A DNA stretch of 64,000 nucleotides, taken from positions 7,318,807 through 7,382,806 of the forward strand of contig JASFXZ010000003.1 of assembly GCA_032209605.1 (NCBI GenBank), written 5' to 3'. This DNA is from Mactromeris polynyma. Taxonomy: Eukaryota; Mollusca; Bivalvia; Venerida; Mactridae. Made by a program: the position numbers and the translations under genes. The notes beneath the pieces were generated by a model. The model worked only from the letters and a program-made list of their open reading frames with translations, did no database searches and was not told the DNA's origin. Below are positions 47,400 to 60,744 of the stretch, piece by piece. The first letter of the stretch is position 1. The number at the start of each line of letters is the position of its first letter.

Positions 47400-47679
47400 G
47401 CGGATCCGTCGCAAGTGGTTACGCGCTGGACTAGTAATCCATGGATCGCAGGTTCGATCCCCGCTCCATCACTGACAGAACTAACAGTCTTTCGGAAGAG
47501 ACTTTGAAAAACCGAGGTTCCGTGTACGATGCTTTACATCGGGCACGTTAAAGAACCATGGGTGCCTCTGGAACAGAGACATCTTCTGTATCATGCACTA
47601 TCCTCCAATATAAAACATGACCTACATTCTTCCGGAGTCGTCGCCCATATGCGAAACCGGTGGCGACGATAAATAAATG
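47400..47679 (+). mobile_element. tRNA-derived SINE, unit C, damaged A-box
   Basis: Same insertion as in units A and B. The A-box region reads GTCGCAAGTGGTTACGC instead of GTGGTCCAGTGGTAACGC, so internal Pol III promotion is probably weakened. The body carries several private changes. Confidence 0.85.
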
Positions 47680-47970
47680 CCAATGCAATCATACATACAG
47701 TGATACAATTAACATCTCCAGGAGTAACCTGGTACAATCCTGTAGGTGCAAGAAAATGCCGTAATACGATTCTTCGTCAGGTTTGTGATAATAATAATAA
47801 ACTTTATTTATTGAAGGTAACTCTTTAATATATGCTCATAAGACATACATAAACTTATATCACAAGAGGCTTTCATACATGCATAAATTATTACAAAAAG
47901 AAAAACATAAATAATAAAATAATAAATCATAACAAGTCATTTTTAAAATCTTCAGTAACAATATACATAT

Positions 47971-48299
47971 ACATGTATGTATGAAAGAGAGATTAAACTG
48001 TTACATATATGTATGATAGAGAGATTAAATTGTTACATATATGTATGATAGAGAGATTAAATTGTTACATATATGTATGATAGAGAGATTAAATTGTTAC
48101 ATATATGTATGATAGAGAGATTAAATTGTTACATATATGTATGCTAGAGAGATTAAATTGTTACATATATGTATGATATAGAGAGATTAAATTGTTACAT
48201 AATTATATGTATGATAGAGAGATCAAATTGTTACGTGTATGTATGATAGAGAGATTAAATTGTTACATATATGTATGATAGAGAGATTAAATTGTTACA
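47971..48299. repeat. 32-bp satellite, about 10 copies (unit C)
   Basis: Shortest of the three arrays. It ends directly in GGGAACGCCGCATGCACAAG, a dispersed repeat, where unit B ends in GAGGAGACTACAC. Confidence 0.93.
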
Positions 48300-48824
48300 G
48301 GGAACGCCGCATGCACAAGACAATGCCTCCCCACACAGACACCCGGGACCGAGGAGATGCTAGGGTGCAATTTGGGTATAGTGGTGCAAGGAATGGTTTG
48401 AGTAATTTATAAATTAGTGCACATGCATTCTTAAAGACAATTCCGACTCCCGACGCTGTCAGAGGTTAAAACACTCTCGATATTAAACTGGTGGTAACAT
48501 TTGTGTTATAGTAACATTAAAGACAATTAACTTTGGAATAGTTTTGGATTTATTTCACCTGTTTTTTTATCTCTTTTATTCTTTCTTCTGTCGTCTTTAA
48601 GGTATATATAATTATAGCGCAAACGTATTATCAATAACGAGGAAATTCTACCAACAATCAAAGTAGGGACTTTATTCAATGTGTGCGTTCTGGTCGGGTT
48701 TACACATGTGTGAACGCCAAAAAATGGTATTTTAATCCTATAATCAATCGTTAGTTAAGTTTCTTTTCGTTCAGTAATCTTGGACAAATGACACCAATAA
48801 TCGACTTAAATACAAAGGTAAATG

Positions 48825-49009
48825 TACAGTAAAACCTCCCTTTAAAGACCACCTCAATAATAAGACCACCTCTAAATTAAGATCACTTTTTTCAAGTCCA
48901 TTTTCACAGTTATGCTCTATATTCAACTTCAATATTAAGACCACCTCGATAAGAAGACCACTGTTCTAGCATCCAAAATGTGGTCTTATTATTGAGTTTT
49001 ACACTTGTA
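48825..49009. mobile_element. Pogo-like MITE, unit C
   Basis: Copy of 25,887-26,071 retaining the full interior. Confidence 0.55.
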
Positions 49010-50820
49010 TGGGTAAAATTTAAGCAGCCACAGCTTACAAAGGGACCTTTAAATTAAGTTCCCGTAAATAAACAATTTTAATATTTAAAAAAAACCCATT
49101 AAATATTAAAAGCTTCACCAAACTCCGTGCAAAAAAATTTATTACAGCTATACTCTACGTAATTTCGGGACGCCACTTTGTTCATGTACGGTATATAATC
49201 AATACATAGCACGTTCATACTCAAAGTTAGTCATCCTGTTAGAACAAACGGTATTTACCCACAATATCGGTTCAAAATGTAGACGAATTAATGATCAGTT
49301 TTGCGTTTTAATAGTTTGTATTTGTTTACACAAAATGCTCATAAAATTCATGTCACGTAATAAATTACTTCAACCTCACATAAACTTGTTTATAGCATGT
49401 ACATGTATTGTTAACAAGGAAGTACGGTCCATTAATGTACCAACCACGAACAGCGTTTATGACATTTGCCACAGTAGGCAAATAAAAATGCTTTAAATAG
49501 CGTCTCATTGCTATCAACGTCAACTGGATGGTCTACTCGAAGTACCGCCATATTCATCGTCTCAAGAAAATAATACATGTAAAGTCTTCTGATTTTATTA
49601 TAGATTTGATGAGTGCATGTATAATGGCTGATTTGTCAGGGATATATCATTTGTGTCTTTTTTGGCGAATGAGTTTACCCGAATAGTCGAATATTAATTT
49701 ATTTTACGATAATATAGAAAACGTGCAGTTTTTGCCTTGGAAGCCCCTCCCAGGACCTTCAATCCTTCGATTCTCTCTGTGTTCGTCCGACGTTCTAAAC
49801 AATATCACTGAATAAAGACAAAACATTTAGTGTATGTGTAGGCCTACATATAAAGTAAAGGGCGGCAACGGTTTCCATTTATTATATGCAGAAAAGGAGT
49901 GCTTTTCTTACAGTCGAAGAAATTAGAAGTTGAATTTTACATTAAATAGATGAACATTATTTGATGAACAACGATTTGTAATATCGAAGGAACCGCGGGG
50001 TAACTCATAGTAGATCTATGCTGACATTTGTTTGCATGCAATATTCATGAGCTCGTTAAATTGAATTCGTTTTCAAATTTAAAGCGCATTGCATAACACT
50101 GAGTTTGAAGAAATTAAAAAAAAAACATTTAGTAAAATCAGATTTACTCGTGAATATAGTTGTAGTGTTTCTTTGGTTGTATTGTGTTACATTTGACCAA
50201 CATGAGTATCATTCATGCAAAATAAATGAGTAAATTCACATAATGTGCACGTATACACATGCTAGAGTTCGTAAGTACATGTAGTAAAGAACATCAACAG
50301 GAGTTATAAAAGAGAGAATAAGTTGCTACCAGGAACACCACATACACAAGATAATGCCTCCCCACACATAATCAATGCAACTATATAAATGCTGTCCACC
50401 AGTTATGAACACGTTGTTTTGTGTCGTTTTTGTTGTTGGTGCGTGTTGGTCGCAGAGAGACCCTGATATCGCAGATTCCTTAGAATAAGGACAATTATAT
50501 TATAACTCCAATTTTATTTTCAAGTACAATCTTATTGAATTCTGTAAGCTCGCAGTACAAACTATTCAAACAGCAGACTCATACATAATGATATTGTCAA
50601 AGAAACGATATTGTCAAAGAAACACAATTCGTCAACAGAATTATAAAAAGACATATTTCTAAAATTGATCTGAAATTAATAAAATCACAATCTAACTTTA
50701 ATGGGTTTTTTTATAAATTAATGCTGATTATAGAGTCAGACAAAACTTCACAAAATTTCAAGTGGATGTGATTCGGATAAAGCACTTATATAAATGTACA
50801 ACTGAGGAAATGAACTAGAA

Positions 50821-53052
50821 TTACTTCTCGTCGATATGTTCGGAATTCTGTTCCACATACGCTATTATATGAGAACAAAGGATATCTAATGTATCATTTT
50901 CAGCTTTGAGTGCTTTAACTGAATCGAGGTTTGTCGTGTCTGGCCACATAAGCCTGACCTTTTCATCATAGACGACACGTAAGAATCCAGTAAGCTTGTC
51001 TGAATTACACTTTGAAACAAATAAAGGTATCAAGGGCACTTTTGAGCTTAGCGCCATTTTCACCTCTAAATTACACCATGCACTGTCTAAAAAGTTTTCT
51101 GTCACCACAGCAATAGTCACATGACTTTCTAGAATGGCCATCCTACATATCTCATCAATATCAATACCAGCCAGAAAGTGCTTGTCGTAAATTATTATCA
51201 ACTGTTCTGGATCTCTGTTTGACAGGCGACTTTTGAGTTTTTCATTTAAGTTCGAATATATTTTATCAATGACAAAGTCTGAATCACGAGAACTGTACGC
51301 AAGAAAAACAACGAACTTAGGCTTCCGGGTTTTCATCTCCAAGTTTGAAATTGGAAAGACGACTGATATAGGAGACTGTTGATCTGGCTGGCCGTCCGAA
51401 TTCCTTTTCCTAAGTCTCCATACTATGATCCCAACAATGATCACTATAACAACAGCACCACTCGTGGTTCCAGCAATAATAGGCATGGTACTAGTATCTA
51501 TTTCGTCCGAGCAAACTTCTTCAATAAACTCTGTTGTCATATCATCTAATGTTTTCCATTCATTGTTAAAAAGACAGTCAGTATTATCAAACTCTATATT
51601 TTCACTCTGAAAAAAATTCAAAAGAAGACACTCACAATTTAAAACGTTTCCTTGTAAGTATACCGTAATATTGGAGTTAACGGACGAGAGATGGTTTGTA
51701 ACTCCAAAGTCTATCTTCTTCAGTAGATTATTGGTAAGATCAATGGATCGAATTTCATCACATTTGGACAAGTCAACATTAAATTCCTTAAGGTTATTAT
51801 TCGAAACATTCAGTACTTCTATAAACTTATTGTCTACAAACATCTCAGATGTTATGCTTGTAAGTTCGTTAAATGAAATGTCCAAGTTCGTTAAAAATAA
51901 ATTCTTCACAAACAAGTTTTTAACATGTTCTGTTGACAATCTATTTAAATGAAATCCAGGTATTCGAATTGTCATCAAAGACGGCATGTCGTGGAACATA
52001 TTAGGTTTTATCACAGGTCCAGGAAATGATATATCCGGGAATGACATGTCAAATAATTTCAACTGATGATAGCCAAAATATACACCAAGCTGTTTCGAAA
52101 ATTTACTCCTAGATGACACATAGTTCCCTATATTGTTATGTTCAAAGCACATGTCATTACTTACATTCAGAAAAAGACTATCAAGATCAACGTAACGAAA
52201 GATCATCGACCTAAACTTTTCGGGCACTGTCCGAAAACATCCACGTTCGGAATCTAACTTCACTGGTTGGCATATTTTCTCCGAATTTCTTTTATATAGA
52301 CCGTTGGGTTCGTCCCATGGAATAATACTGTCGTAACCCCGAGCAAATTTCGGCCAATGGTCAAGCACTACCATTGTTATATTTTCCAGTGTGATGAAGG
52401 AAGCAATACAGTGCGCATGACCTATAAGGTAGGTTCCAGACATGTTCAACACCTCCAGGTGTGGTAGTAAATAGAATGGGGCTAGGATCAGTGTAAGTCT
52501 CGACCAGCTGATGTCTAAAACTGTCAATGAAGTGTTTGTTATGGACTCAAACATCTCGTATTGAATATGCGCAAGTAGAAGATCTTCAGCATTATGATTA
52601 CCGCTTATGTTTAACATGTACAGGTAAGGTGAATTCAAAAACTCCAGTCCTGCTGTAATAAAGTCGTACAGTAGAAATGGATTTCCGGTTACCTCAAGAG
52701 TACGTAGTTCTGGCAAATTGCTGAAAGCTCCTGGTGCTATATTAACAATATTGCAATGATGCACACGTAAATGTCGGAGTTGGGAGAAATTCGTAAATAA
52801 AGTAAACGATATGTTCAGACCCGGTCCGTAGTCTGAGACGTCTATATTTTCGATTAAAGAATAATTACCAACCAGATAATGTAGAACGTCCACATCCGGT
52901 CCATTTAGAATGATTGTAGACATATTACACATAATTCCATCATCGACACATTCGCAGATCTCCTGAAGAGCGGGTATTTGGTCTGATGCGCAATTCATGC
53001 CCCATGTTAGACATGTACATTGGATAACTATCAAGAAGTAAATGTACAACAT
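50821..53052 (-). CDS. Toll-like receptor, copy C (intronless, 743 aa)
   Basis: Same architecture and length as copies A and B, fully open. Private residues: I102, F131, E166, M204, V228, F303, I437, F449, T452 and L476. The last lies directly after the CEC of the C-terminal LRR cap (CECL against CECH). All private changes lie in the ectodomain, and the transmembrane and TIR parts match copy A. The cap cysteines are all kept. No sign of pseudogenisation. Confidence 0.95.
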   Translation of the reverse strand: MLYIYFLIVIQCTCLTWGMNCASDQIPALQEICECVDDGIMCNMSTIILNGPDVDVLHYLVGNYSLIENIDVSDYGPGLNISFTLFTNFSQLRHLRVHHCNIVNIAPGAFSNLPELRTLEVTGNPFLLYDFITAGLEFLNSPYLYMLNISGNHNAEDLLLAHIQYEMFESITNTSLTVLDISWSRLTLILAPFYLLPHLEVLNMSGTYLIGHAHCIASFITLENITMVVLDHWPKFARGYDSIIPWDEPNGLYKRNSEKICQPVKLDSERGCFRTVPEKFRSMIFRYVDLDSLFLNVSNDMCFEHNNIGNYVSSRSKFSKQLGVYFGYHQLKLFDMSFPDISFPGPVIKPNMFHDMPSLMTIRIPGFHLNRLSTEHVKNLFVKNLFLTNLDISFNELTSITSEMFVDNKFIEVLNVSNNNLKEFNVDLSKCDEIRSIDLTNNLLKKIDFGVTNHLSSVNSNITVYLQGNVLNCECLLLNFFQSENIEFDNTDCLFNNEWKTLDDMTTEFIEEVCSDEIDTSTMPIIAGTTSGAVVIVIIVGIIVWRLRKRNSDGQPDQQSPISVVFPISNLEMKTRKPKFVVFLAYSSRDSDFVIDKIYSNLNEKLKSRLSNRDPEQLIIIYDKHFLAGIDIDEICRMAILESHVTIAVVTENFLDSAWCNLEVKMALSSKVPLIPLFVSKCNSDKLTGFLRVVYDEKVRLMWPDTTNLDSVKALKAENDTLDILCSHIIAYVEQNSEHIDEK

Positions 53053-53538
53053 TATTAATTCCGTAGTATTAGTATGTCCTCAACTTGTGTTGTTAAATTG
53101 TGAACCATTGAGTATTGTTCAGCTAAACACGTCACCGTTCCTCCAATGTATACAGATGTAAATCAATTTCAACAATGGGTACGTTTTCCACATGTGGTAT
53201 TTCGATGCAGGTAAACTAGCTATAATGGCATAGTTTATAAACACTTTATAAGTACTTTTTATTGATTTCAAAAGATGTGTTAAATTCAATTTCACGGTTC
53301 AATCTATTCACACACAACAAAATGTAACTGGAAGTGTATACATAGCAGTAAAAGCAATCTCATTGAAATCAACCCCTAACTTTAGCTCAGTAACTTTCCG
53401 CTGTTAGGATCTGACTACACTCCGTTAAAGGTCACGTTCATATAAACTCTCTCAAAATAGATATGCGTAACCAGGTGCCCGTTCGTGGTCCAATGAACAG
53501 TTTCACCTTACAAAACCGTGTGTGTCGTCTTTCTCAAA

Positions 53539-53676
53539 ATGGCTTTATCGTTTATTTGGAGTTTCTGTTTATACTGCTTTTTAATGTCCTTCCTGCCGCT
53601 TCCGGTTATAAATATTTCCAAAAACGAAACACCACACAATCAACACTTATCAACCAAAGAACGTTGCCGTGTATAA
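53539..53676 (+). CDS. Small ORF with hydrophobic N-terminus, 45 codons (unit C)
   Basis: Protein identical to that of unit B. It has a synonymous TAT-to-TAC change and TAA instead of TGA as stop. Divergent from TLR copy C. Confidence 0.3.
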   Translation: MALSFIWSFCLYCFLMSFLPLPVINISKNETPHNQHLSTKERCRV

Positions 53677-54412
53677 GCAAAGGAGCTTGACTCAATGTTT
53701 GGACTAAAATCGAAAAATAAAAATCTCCAGTACTATATATGTATAGAAAGGACTACAACTCCGAACTCGCCGAAAACCGGGTAAGGCTACTGTTATCGTC
53801 GATTTCTCTTACAATATACAAGATATCTTAACATGTTGTACATCGCCATTTAGCTTGATCCCTAACCTATCCAATGGTATATAACACTTTACCCTTATTA
53901 AGCAAACCAATGAGAAATCGAGCCATTTGTTAACCAAATCTGTGTGTTTTTGCTTAGTCGGAAAAGTAGTGGGACACTTGCGTCAACAATGCCTTAAGAA
54001 GGGAAATCACGTTTAAACTACACAAAGCAGCCATTTGATGATTTGAATCAAGTTTAGTCCAAACACTGAGTCAAGCTCCTTTGTGTATGAGATAGGCCTA
54101 CGGTTGTGCCCAAGGCCGCAGCCGTATTGAAATTGACGAAAATACGTAATCTGAACGTCTTGGTGATCTACGCTCAAATATAATTTACGGAAATCGACGA
54201 ATATTCATAACTCTATACCAAAGCATTTTGCAGCCGACGATTTTATTGGCTACTGAAAGGTCATCAGATCCAGTTAGCGTATAGAATAGGAGCGTGCGAC
54301 TGGAGCTGATTTTAATGAGATTGCAGTAAAGGAAGACTTATTTAATATTGATGACGCACTATTCAAATCATAAATTGCATATAATAAATACAATATGTAG
54401 ATGACATTCTGC

Positions 54413-54446
54413 CACGGGCCTATAAATACTGGTTTATAGGTCCGTG
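54413..54446. repeat. Hairpin CACGGGCCTATA...TATAGGTCCGTG (unit C)
   Basis: Same hairpin with a longer loop and one G-T-type mismatch. It lies only about 40 bp before similarity between the units ends. Confidence 0.75.
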
Positions 54447-54511
54447 ATTCTGCCAAGCAAAACATGCTTTATATATACATGTACATGTAGAACCTACTCG
54501 TAACTTCCACA

Positions 54512-54940
54512 ATGTATACATCCAGTACTCGATCACAATTGAAAATACAATTAACAACACTAAGGTCTGACCGCATGGCGAAATTTTGTCAGTCACTTCC
54601 CGACATACCACAGATACATGAAGGCACTACCGATCAGGATGAACTGGACTGGGAACTGATTCCAAAGCCGGATGGCGTAGGGGGGAACGAGTGGCGGTAC
54701 ACGTCTGTTCTGCAGAAGGACAGCAATCATTGTTGGGTAGTCCCTCGCATGGTCGTGTTGGAGGTCATGGGTGTGAGAATCTATAAGACAAGATCCTCAG
54801 AGGAAACATTGACAATTGTAATCAAAGCACAGAAAGTGCTGACTGCAAGGGGCTCTCTGCAGATCACAGACGTCACTTTGACATATATTTTACCTATGAC
54901 AATAGTCTGCCAAGAACACTTTGTTATGTCAGCAAATTAA
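54512..54940 (+). CDS. Unrecognised 142-codon ORF next to the duplication end
   Basis: Begins 26 bases beyond the point where unit C similarity stops. An internal Met (MAKFCQSLPDIPQIHEGTTD) could be the true start. The core DELDWELIPKPDGVGGNEWR and VVLEVMGVRIYKTRSSEE has mixed charge and varied codons, unlike the AT-rich noise around it. The C-terminal 45 residues (ITDVTLTYILPMTIVCQEHF) look less coding-like and may be readthrough past a splice site. No domain recognised. It could be one exon of a gene or a pseudogene fragment. Confidence 0.4.
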   Translation: MYTSSTRSQLKIQLTTLRSDRMAKFCQSLPDIPQIHEGTTDQDELDWELIPKPDGVGGNEWRYTSVLQKDSNHCWVVPRMVVLEVMGVRIYKTRSSEETLTIVIKAQKVLTARGSLQITDVTLTYILPMTIVCQEHFVMSAN

Positions 54941-55803
54941 TAATGTAGGAGTTAAACACACAAGATTGTATACAGAAATAGGTATAGACAATCAGAAGGA
55001 TGGATTGAGAAGAAGCAAACAGTATCTTAATGTTGATTATATGTCTAGTTTCAATGCAATCCATTGAAAACTGAAGTATTTTGCCACATAAACTATAATG
55101 TTATTACATGTGTTCTAAAAGGAGACTTCAGTTCAAAGTGTTTACGGTTTATATGTCCGTGCTTATGTATAGTACATCAAAGATCTAAATTTGACATTGT
55201 TATGTGTAGGTCTTTGAGCGCATACAAGTATATTGTAACGACCTAGCAGCCGCTCTATTTGTTTGGTCTGCACTTTCCGTGCATATCTAATTTGAACCGT
55301 GTAATCTGCTAATTAGTATATTGTCAAAAACTACTTCAGTATTTCAATAAAATGCATGAATACTACGGAACGACACGTGGGTCTCCGTAGTTCTATTACT
55401 TCTTCGATCAACTCCACGAAAATATTTATATTCACACCTTGCGCTTCACGTCTTGAGTCTATTATTTCCAGATGTGTCCGCTATTTCTCCAGCTTGTGAT
55501 TGTCTAATCATATATTTAGCAAGGGGCTCGTCAGATAGTGGGCGAAATCAGCAAACCCTTGAGGATGAGTCATCCCAAGTCTGTAATTCTAAATTTCATT
55601 TCTTGACGGATTTCATCCAGTAGGTTTCTATTTTCTATTTTCTGATTTTCAGCTTCCTTTACGGACAATGTCAAATCTTATATATAAGATAACCCAGTTA
55701 AATAAGCGTTTGTTCATGCAACTTACTTTTCAGGAAACTTGTAAAAAGTCAAATGCGTCAACATACAATCCCTTAATGTTCTGTTCTATTGAATACCGTT
55801 AGC
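54941..55803. other. Intergenic, nothing recognised
   Basis: AT-rich. It includes TATATGTCCGTG near 55,150, a half-match to the CACGGAC hairpin family, but no full arm. No supported gene. Confidence 0.4.
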
Positions 55804-56310
55804 AACAAGAGGGCCATGATGGCCCTATATCGCCCACCCGAGTACACTGCCATTTACGTCATAATTTGTTTTTACGTAAAAATAATTCGTTTTTACCAAA
55901 TAATAATTCGTTTTTACGAAAAAATAATTAGTTTTTACCAAATAATAATTCGAGCCATCGATTTCAAGTGGACCACTTCTGCAAAATTTGATCGAAATTT
56001 ATCATATACATATTTGGGAACACGGCCACGCCCCTGGCGGCCATCTTTTTTGACGGAACTTAATACATTATGCAATCTTTTTAGAGGACCACTAGACAAT
56101 GCTACACACCAAATATCGAAGCTCTAGACCTTATGGTTTGGGATTTTTAGCTCCTGTGACCTAATTATGCAGAGGACCGGAACGATTTATGTAACTTTGA
56201 AAGAGGACCACCCAAGGATAATGTTGACGCACGATTCACGACGACGGCGGACATTCACGGATCCTAAAAGCTCATGAGCACTTTGCGCTCAGGTGAGCTA
56301 AAAATGGGTA
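55804..56310 (+). repeat. Palindrome-headed dispersed repeat
   Basis: Starts AACAAGAGGGCCATGATGGC and CCTATATCGCCCACC, and ends GCTCAGGTGAGCTAAAAA. Shares its body with the 6405 element. It carries an extra block of about four 27-bp direct repeats (AATAATTCGTTTTTACCAAA type, 55,870-55,955). Confidence 0.8.
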
Positions 56311-56978
56311 TGTCTGGGGAACGCAACGTTATTTGATGTGCAAGTTATGGTTTGTGTTGGCGTCCATGTACATAGCTTTTACATGTAATTTTAGTTTTAC
56401 ATCCTGATGGCTCCGACTTGGCGCAGTTGATGAACATTTCAATCTGTGAATACTTAATGCGAGTGGAAATGATTTTATTAACAATATTCTGTTCATGTTC
56501 AAGTTGAGACACTCAAGTTCTAGCGATTATGTATCACATGTGAACATAAACTATACAGTACATTCATGTGTAATGGCAATGACATTTGAACGCAGGTGTA
56601 ATGTACATCCTTACAGATATCTACATGGTTATCAGACAGAAATAGCCCACAATTTTAGCCAGATGTACGCATTTGTCCAAAGTATATCTGTATCTTGCAG
56701 TAGCACTGGGACTTGTCCAAAATTCAATGTAAACAAATCCATAATGGTTCATTTTTCTTTTGACAAGGTTAAGCAATGTACGATAGGATGTGCTTACAAT
56801 GTTTTACGGAATTGAAACTCAATCTTTTTTAGCAAAATTCAACTAAGTATGCAGAAATAGCATTTCACATTTCGTGCTTCCAACATGATTCAGTCCACGT
56901 TGATGTTTTCTCCATCATATCGCAAGCTTTTATCACTGATCACAAGTGTACATATATATATTTCAATTAGACCATGCT
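56311..56978. other. Intergenic with a non-descript ORF
   Basis: A plus-strand ORF at 56495-56815 (106 codons) has no recognisable motif, and its codon usage looks like background. Left unannotated as a gene. Confidence 0.35.
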
Positions 56979-57349
56979 GCCTTGCGTTCAGTTACAGCTA
57001 ACGCAAGCCGATCGAAGTTCGCGTCACAAATAAGTTTATTGAACGCCTCGTTTTTATTCTGGTTCCCTGCCTCAAAAACAGTAAAGACAGGGAACCAGCC
57101 TAGCATTCATTTTGCAATTTGGTTCCCTGTGTGCAGTCATTGTGATACGGTGGGCCAGGGATACAAAACAAAACCTGAGTGACTGTTAGCCGTAACTGAA
57201 CGCAGTGATAGGCTCAAATATTCGCGTGCTACCTCCGAGTTGCGATAGCGAGTGATATGAAACGTTTTTCGCTAACACGCCGGTCAATAGCAATACTCGC
57301 CCACTGTTTCGCAACGTTTTGGAACGATAGCCGTAACTGAACGCAAGGC
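56979..57349. mobile_element. MITE with GCCTTGCGTTCAGTTAC terminal inverted repeats
   Basis: The left end GCCTTGCGTTCAGTTACAGC and the right end GCCGTAACTGAACGCAAGGC are inverse over about 24 bp with two mismatches. A further inverse copy TAGCCGTAACTGAACGCA lies inside at 57187-57204. The interior also has a perfect 11-bp inverted repeat CTGGTTCCCTG/CAGGGAACCAG (57059-57098). No ORF of transposase type. The target duplication is unclear. Confidence 0.7.
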
Positions 57350-57969
57350 TGGTGTCTCTCCAGTACTAATGTTTCAGTGTCCCATATTTGCAAGTTGGTC
57401 TGATGAAAAAGAACCCTAAATCGAATTTCAACATTCAATCTACTCATCAGTCTGCGACAGTGTAATGTTTATCATCTTGAAATGAAGTAATATAAATTAG
57501 GAACTTTCTTCCCGTCATTTTTTTGTACGTGAATGTGTCAGCCACTGGCTGAACACGTTTTGTTTGCCGTTTTACATTTCTATGTTTAAGCAATTACTTT
57601 TAAATGATAGCGACAACACGAGTAGTGACAAGTATAAATGTATTGAACAAATATTGTGTGTGAATATCGACAATTACCATGGTGCCGAGAATGTAACAAA
57701 TCTTGAAGTGTATTGAATTAGCTGTAGCAGATATATTTGCCAATAATTCCCTTTTCCACAATTATTACAAGTTGGTTAATGTGAGCAACAATTTTAAGTT
57801 TGTGTTATCTTCAGTACAGAGCTATTTAAAGATTGAGAACAGGATAGAGCTTCACAATAACTTACTAGACAAAATGTAAGCAGCATGGTTTGAATTGTTC
57901 CAGCTTGTTTAGCAATCAAACCCATGCTTTATATGGTAATCAAAAATAACTAGCATATTTAACAGATTT
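57350..57969. other. Spacer downstream of RPS2
   Basis: No gene seen. Confidence 0.4.
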
Positions 57970-57975
57970 TTTATT
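57970..57975 (-). terminator. RPS2 poly(A) signal AATAAA
   Basis: TTTATT on the plus strand, AATAAA on the minus strand, about 50 bases after the RPS2 stop codon. Confidence 0.7.
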
Positions 57976-58022
57976 TCTTCCTAATGATTTCACATGGAAT
58001 TCAAGAACCAATTCAGAGTTCT

Positions 58023-60563
<2,541 letters not shown>

Positions 60564-60744
60564 TGCTAAAAAATATATTAAAAGGTAACAAACAGGACGC
60601 ATGCACTACATTAGATGTGAATGCACTGTTACAATCGGCCAATTCAAACTCAATACAAGTTCTTATTAGCCAATACTTATTAACACTTAATCTGACATAT
60701 GAAGGCGAATAACGTCTATTAATAAAGATTTATATAGATTCAGT

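Larger units (their letters stand above)
46421..54486. repeat. Tandem segmental duplication, unit C (truncated at right)
   Basis: Starts at TTATAGGACTA (46421-46431). It follows unit B closely until shortly after the CACGGGCC hairpin; similarity stops at about 54,486, after ATATATACATGTACA. Unit C therefore lacks the Tc1/mariner HTH exon and HARBI1-like remnants that close units A and B. Confidence 0.88.

Noticed and set aside
56495..56815. 106-codon plus-strand ORF as a gene
   Set aside because: No recognisable motif, background-like codon usage, no repeat or synteny support.
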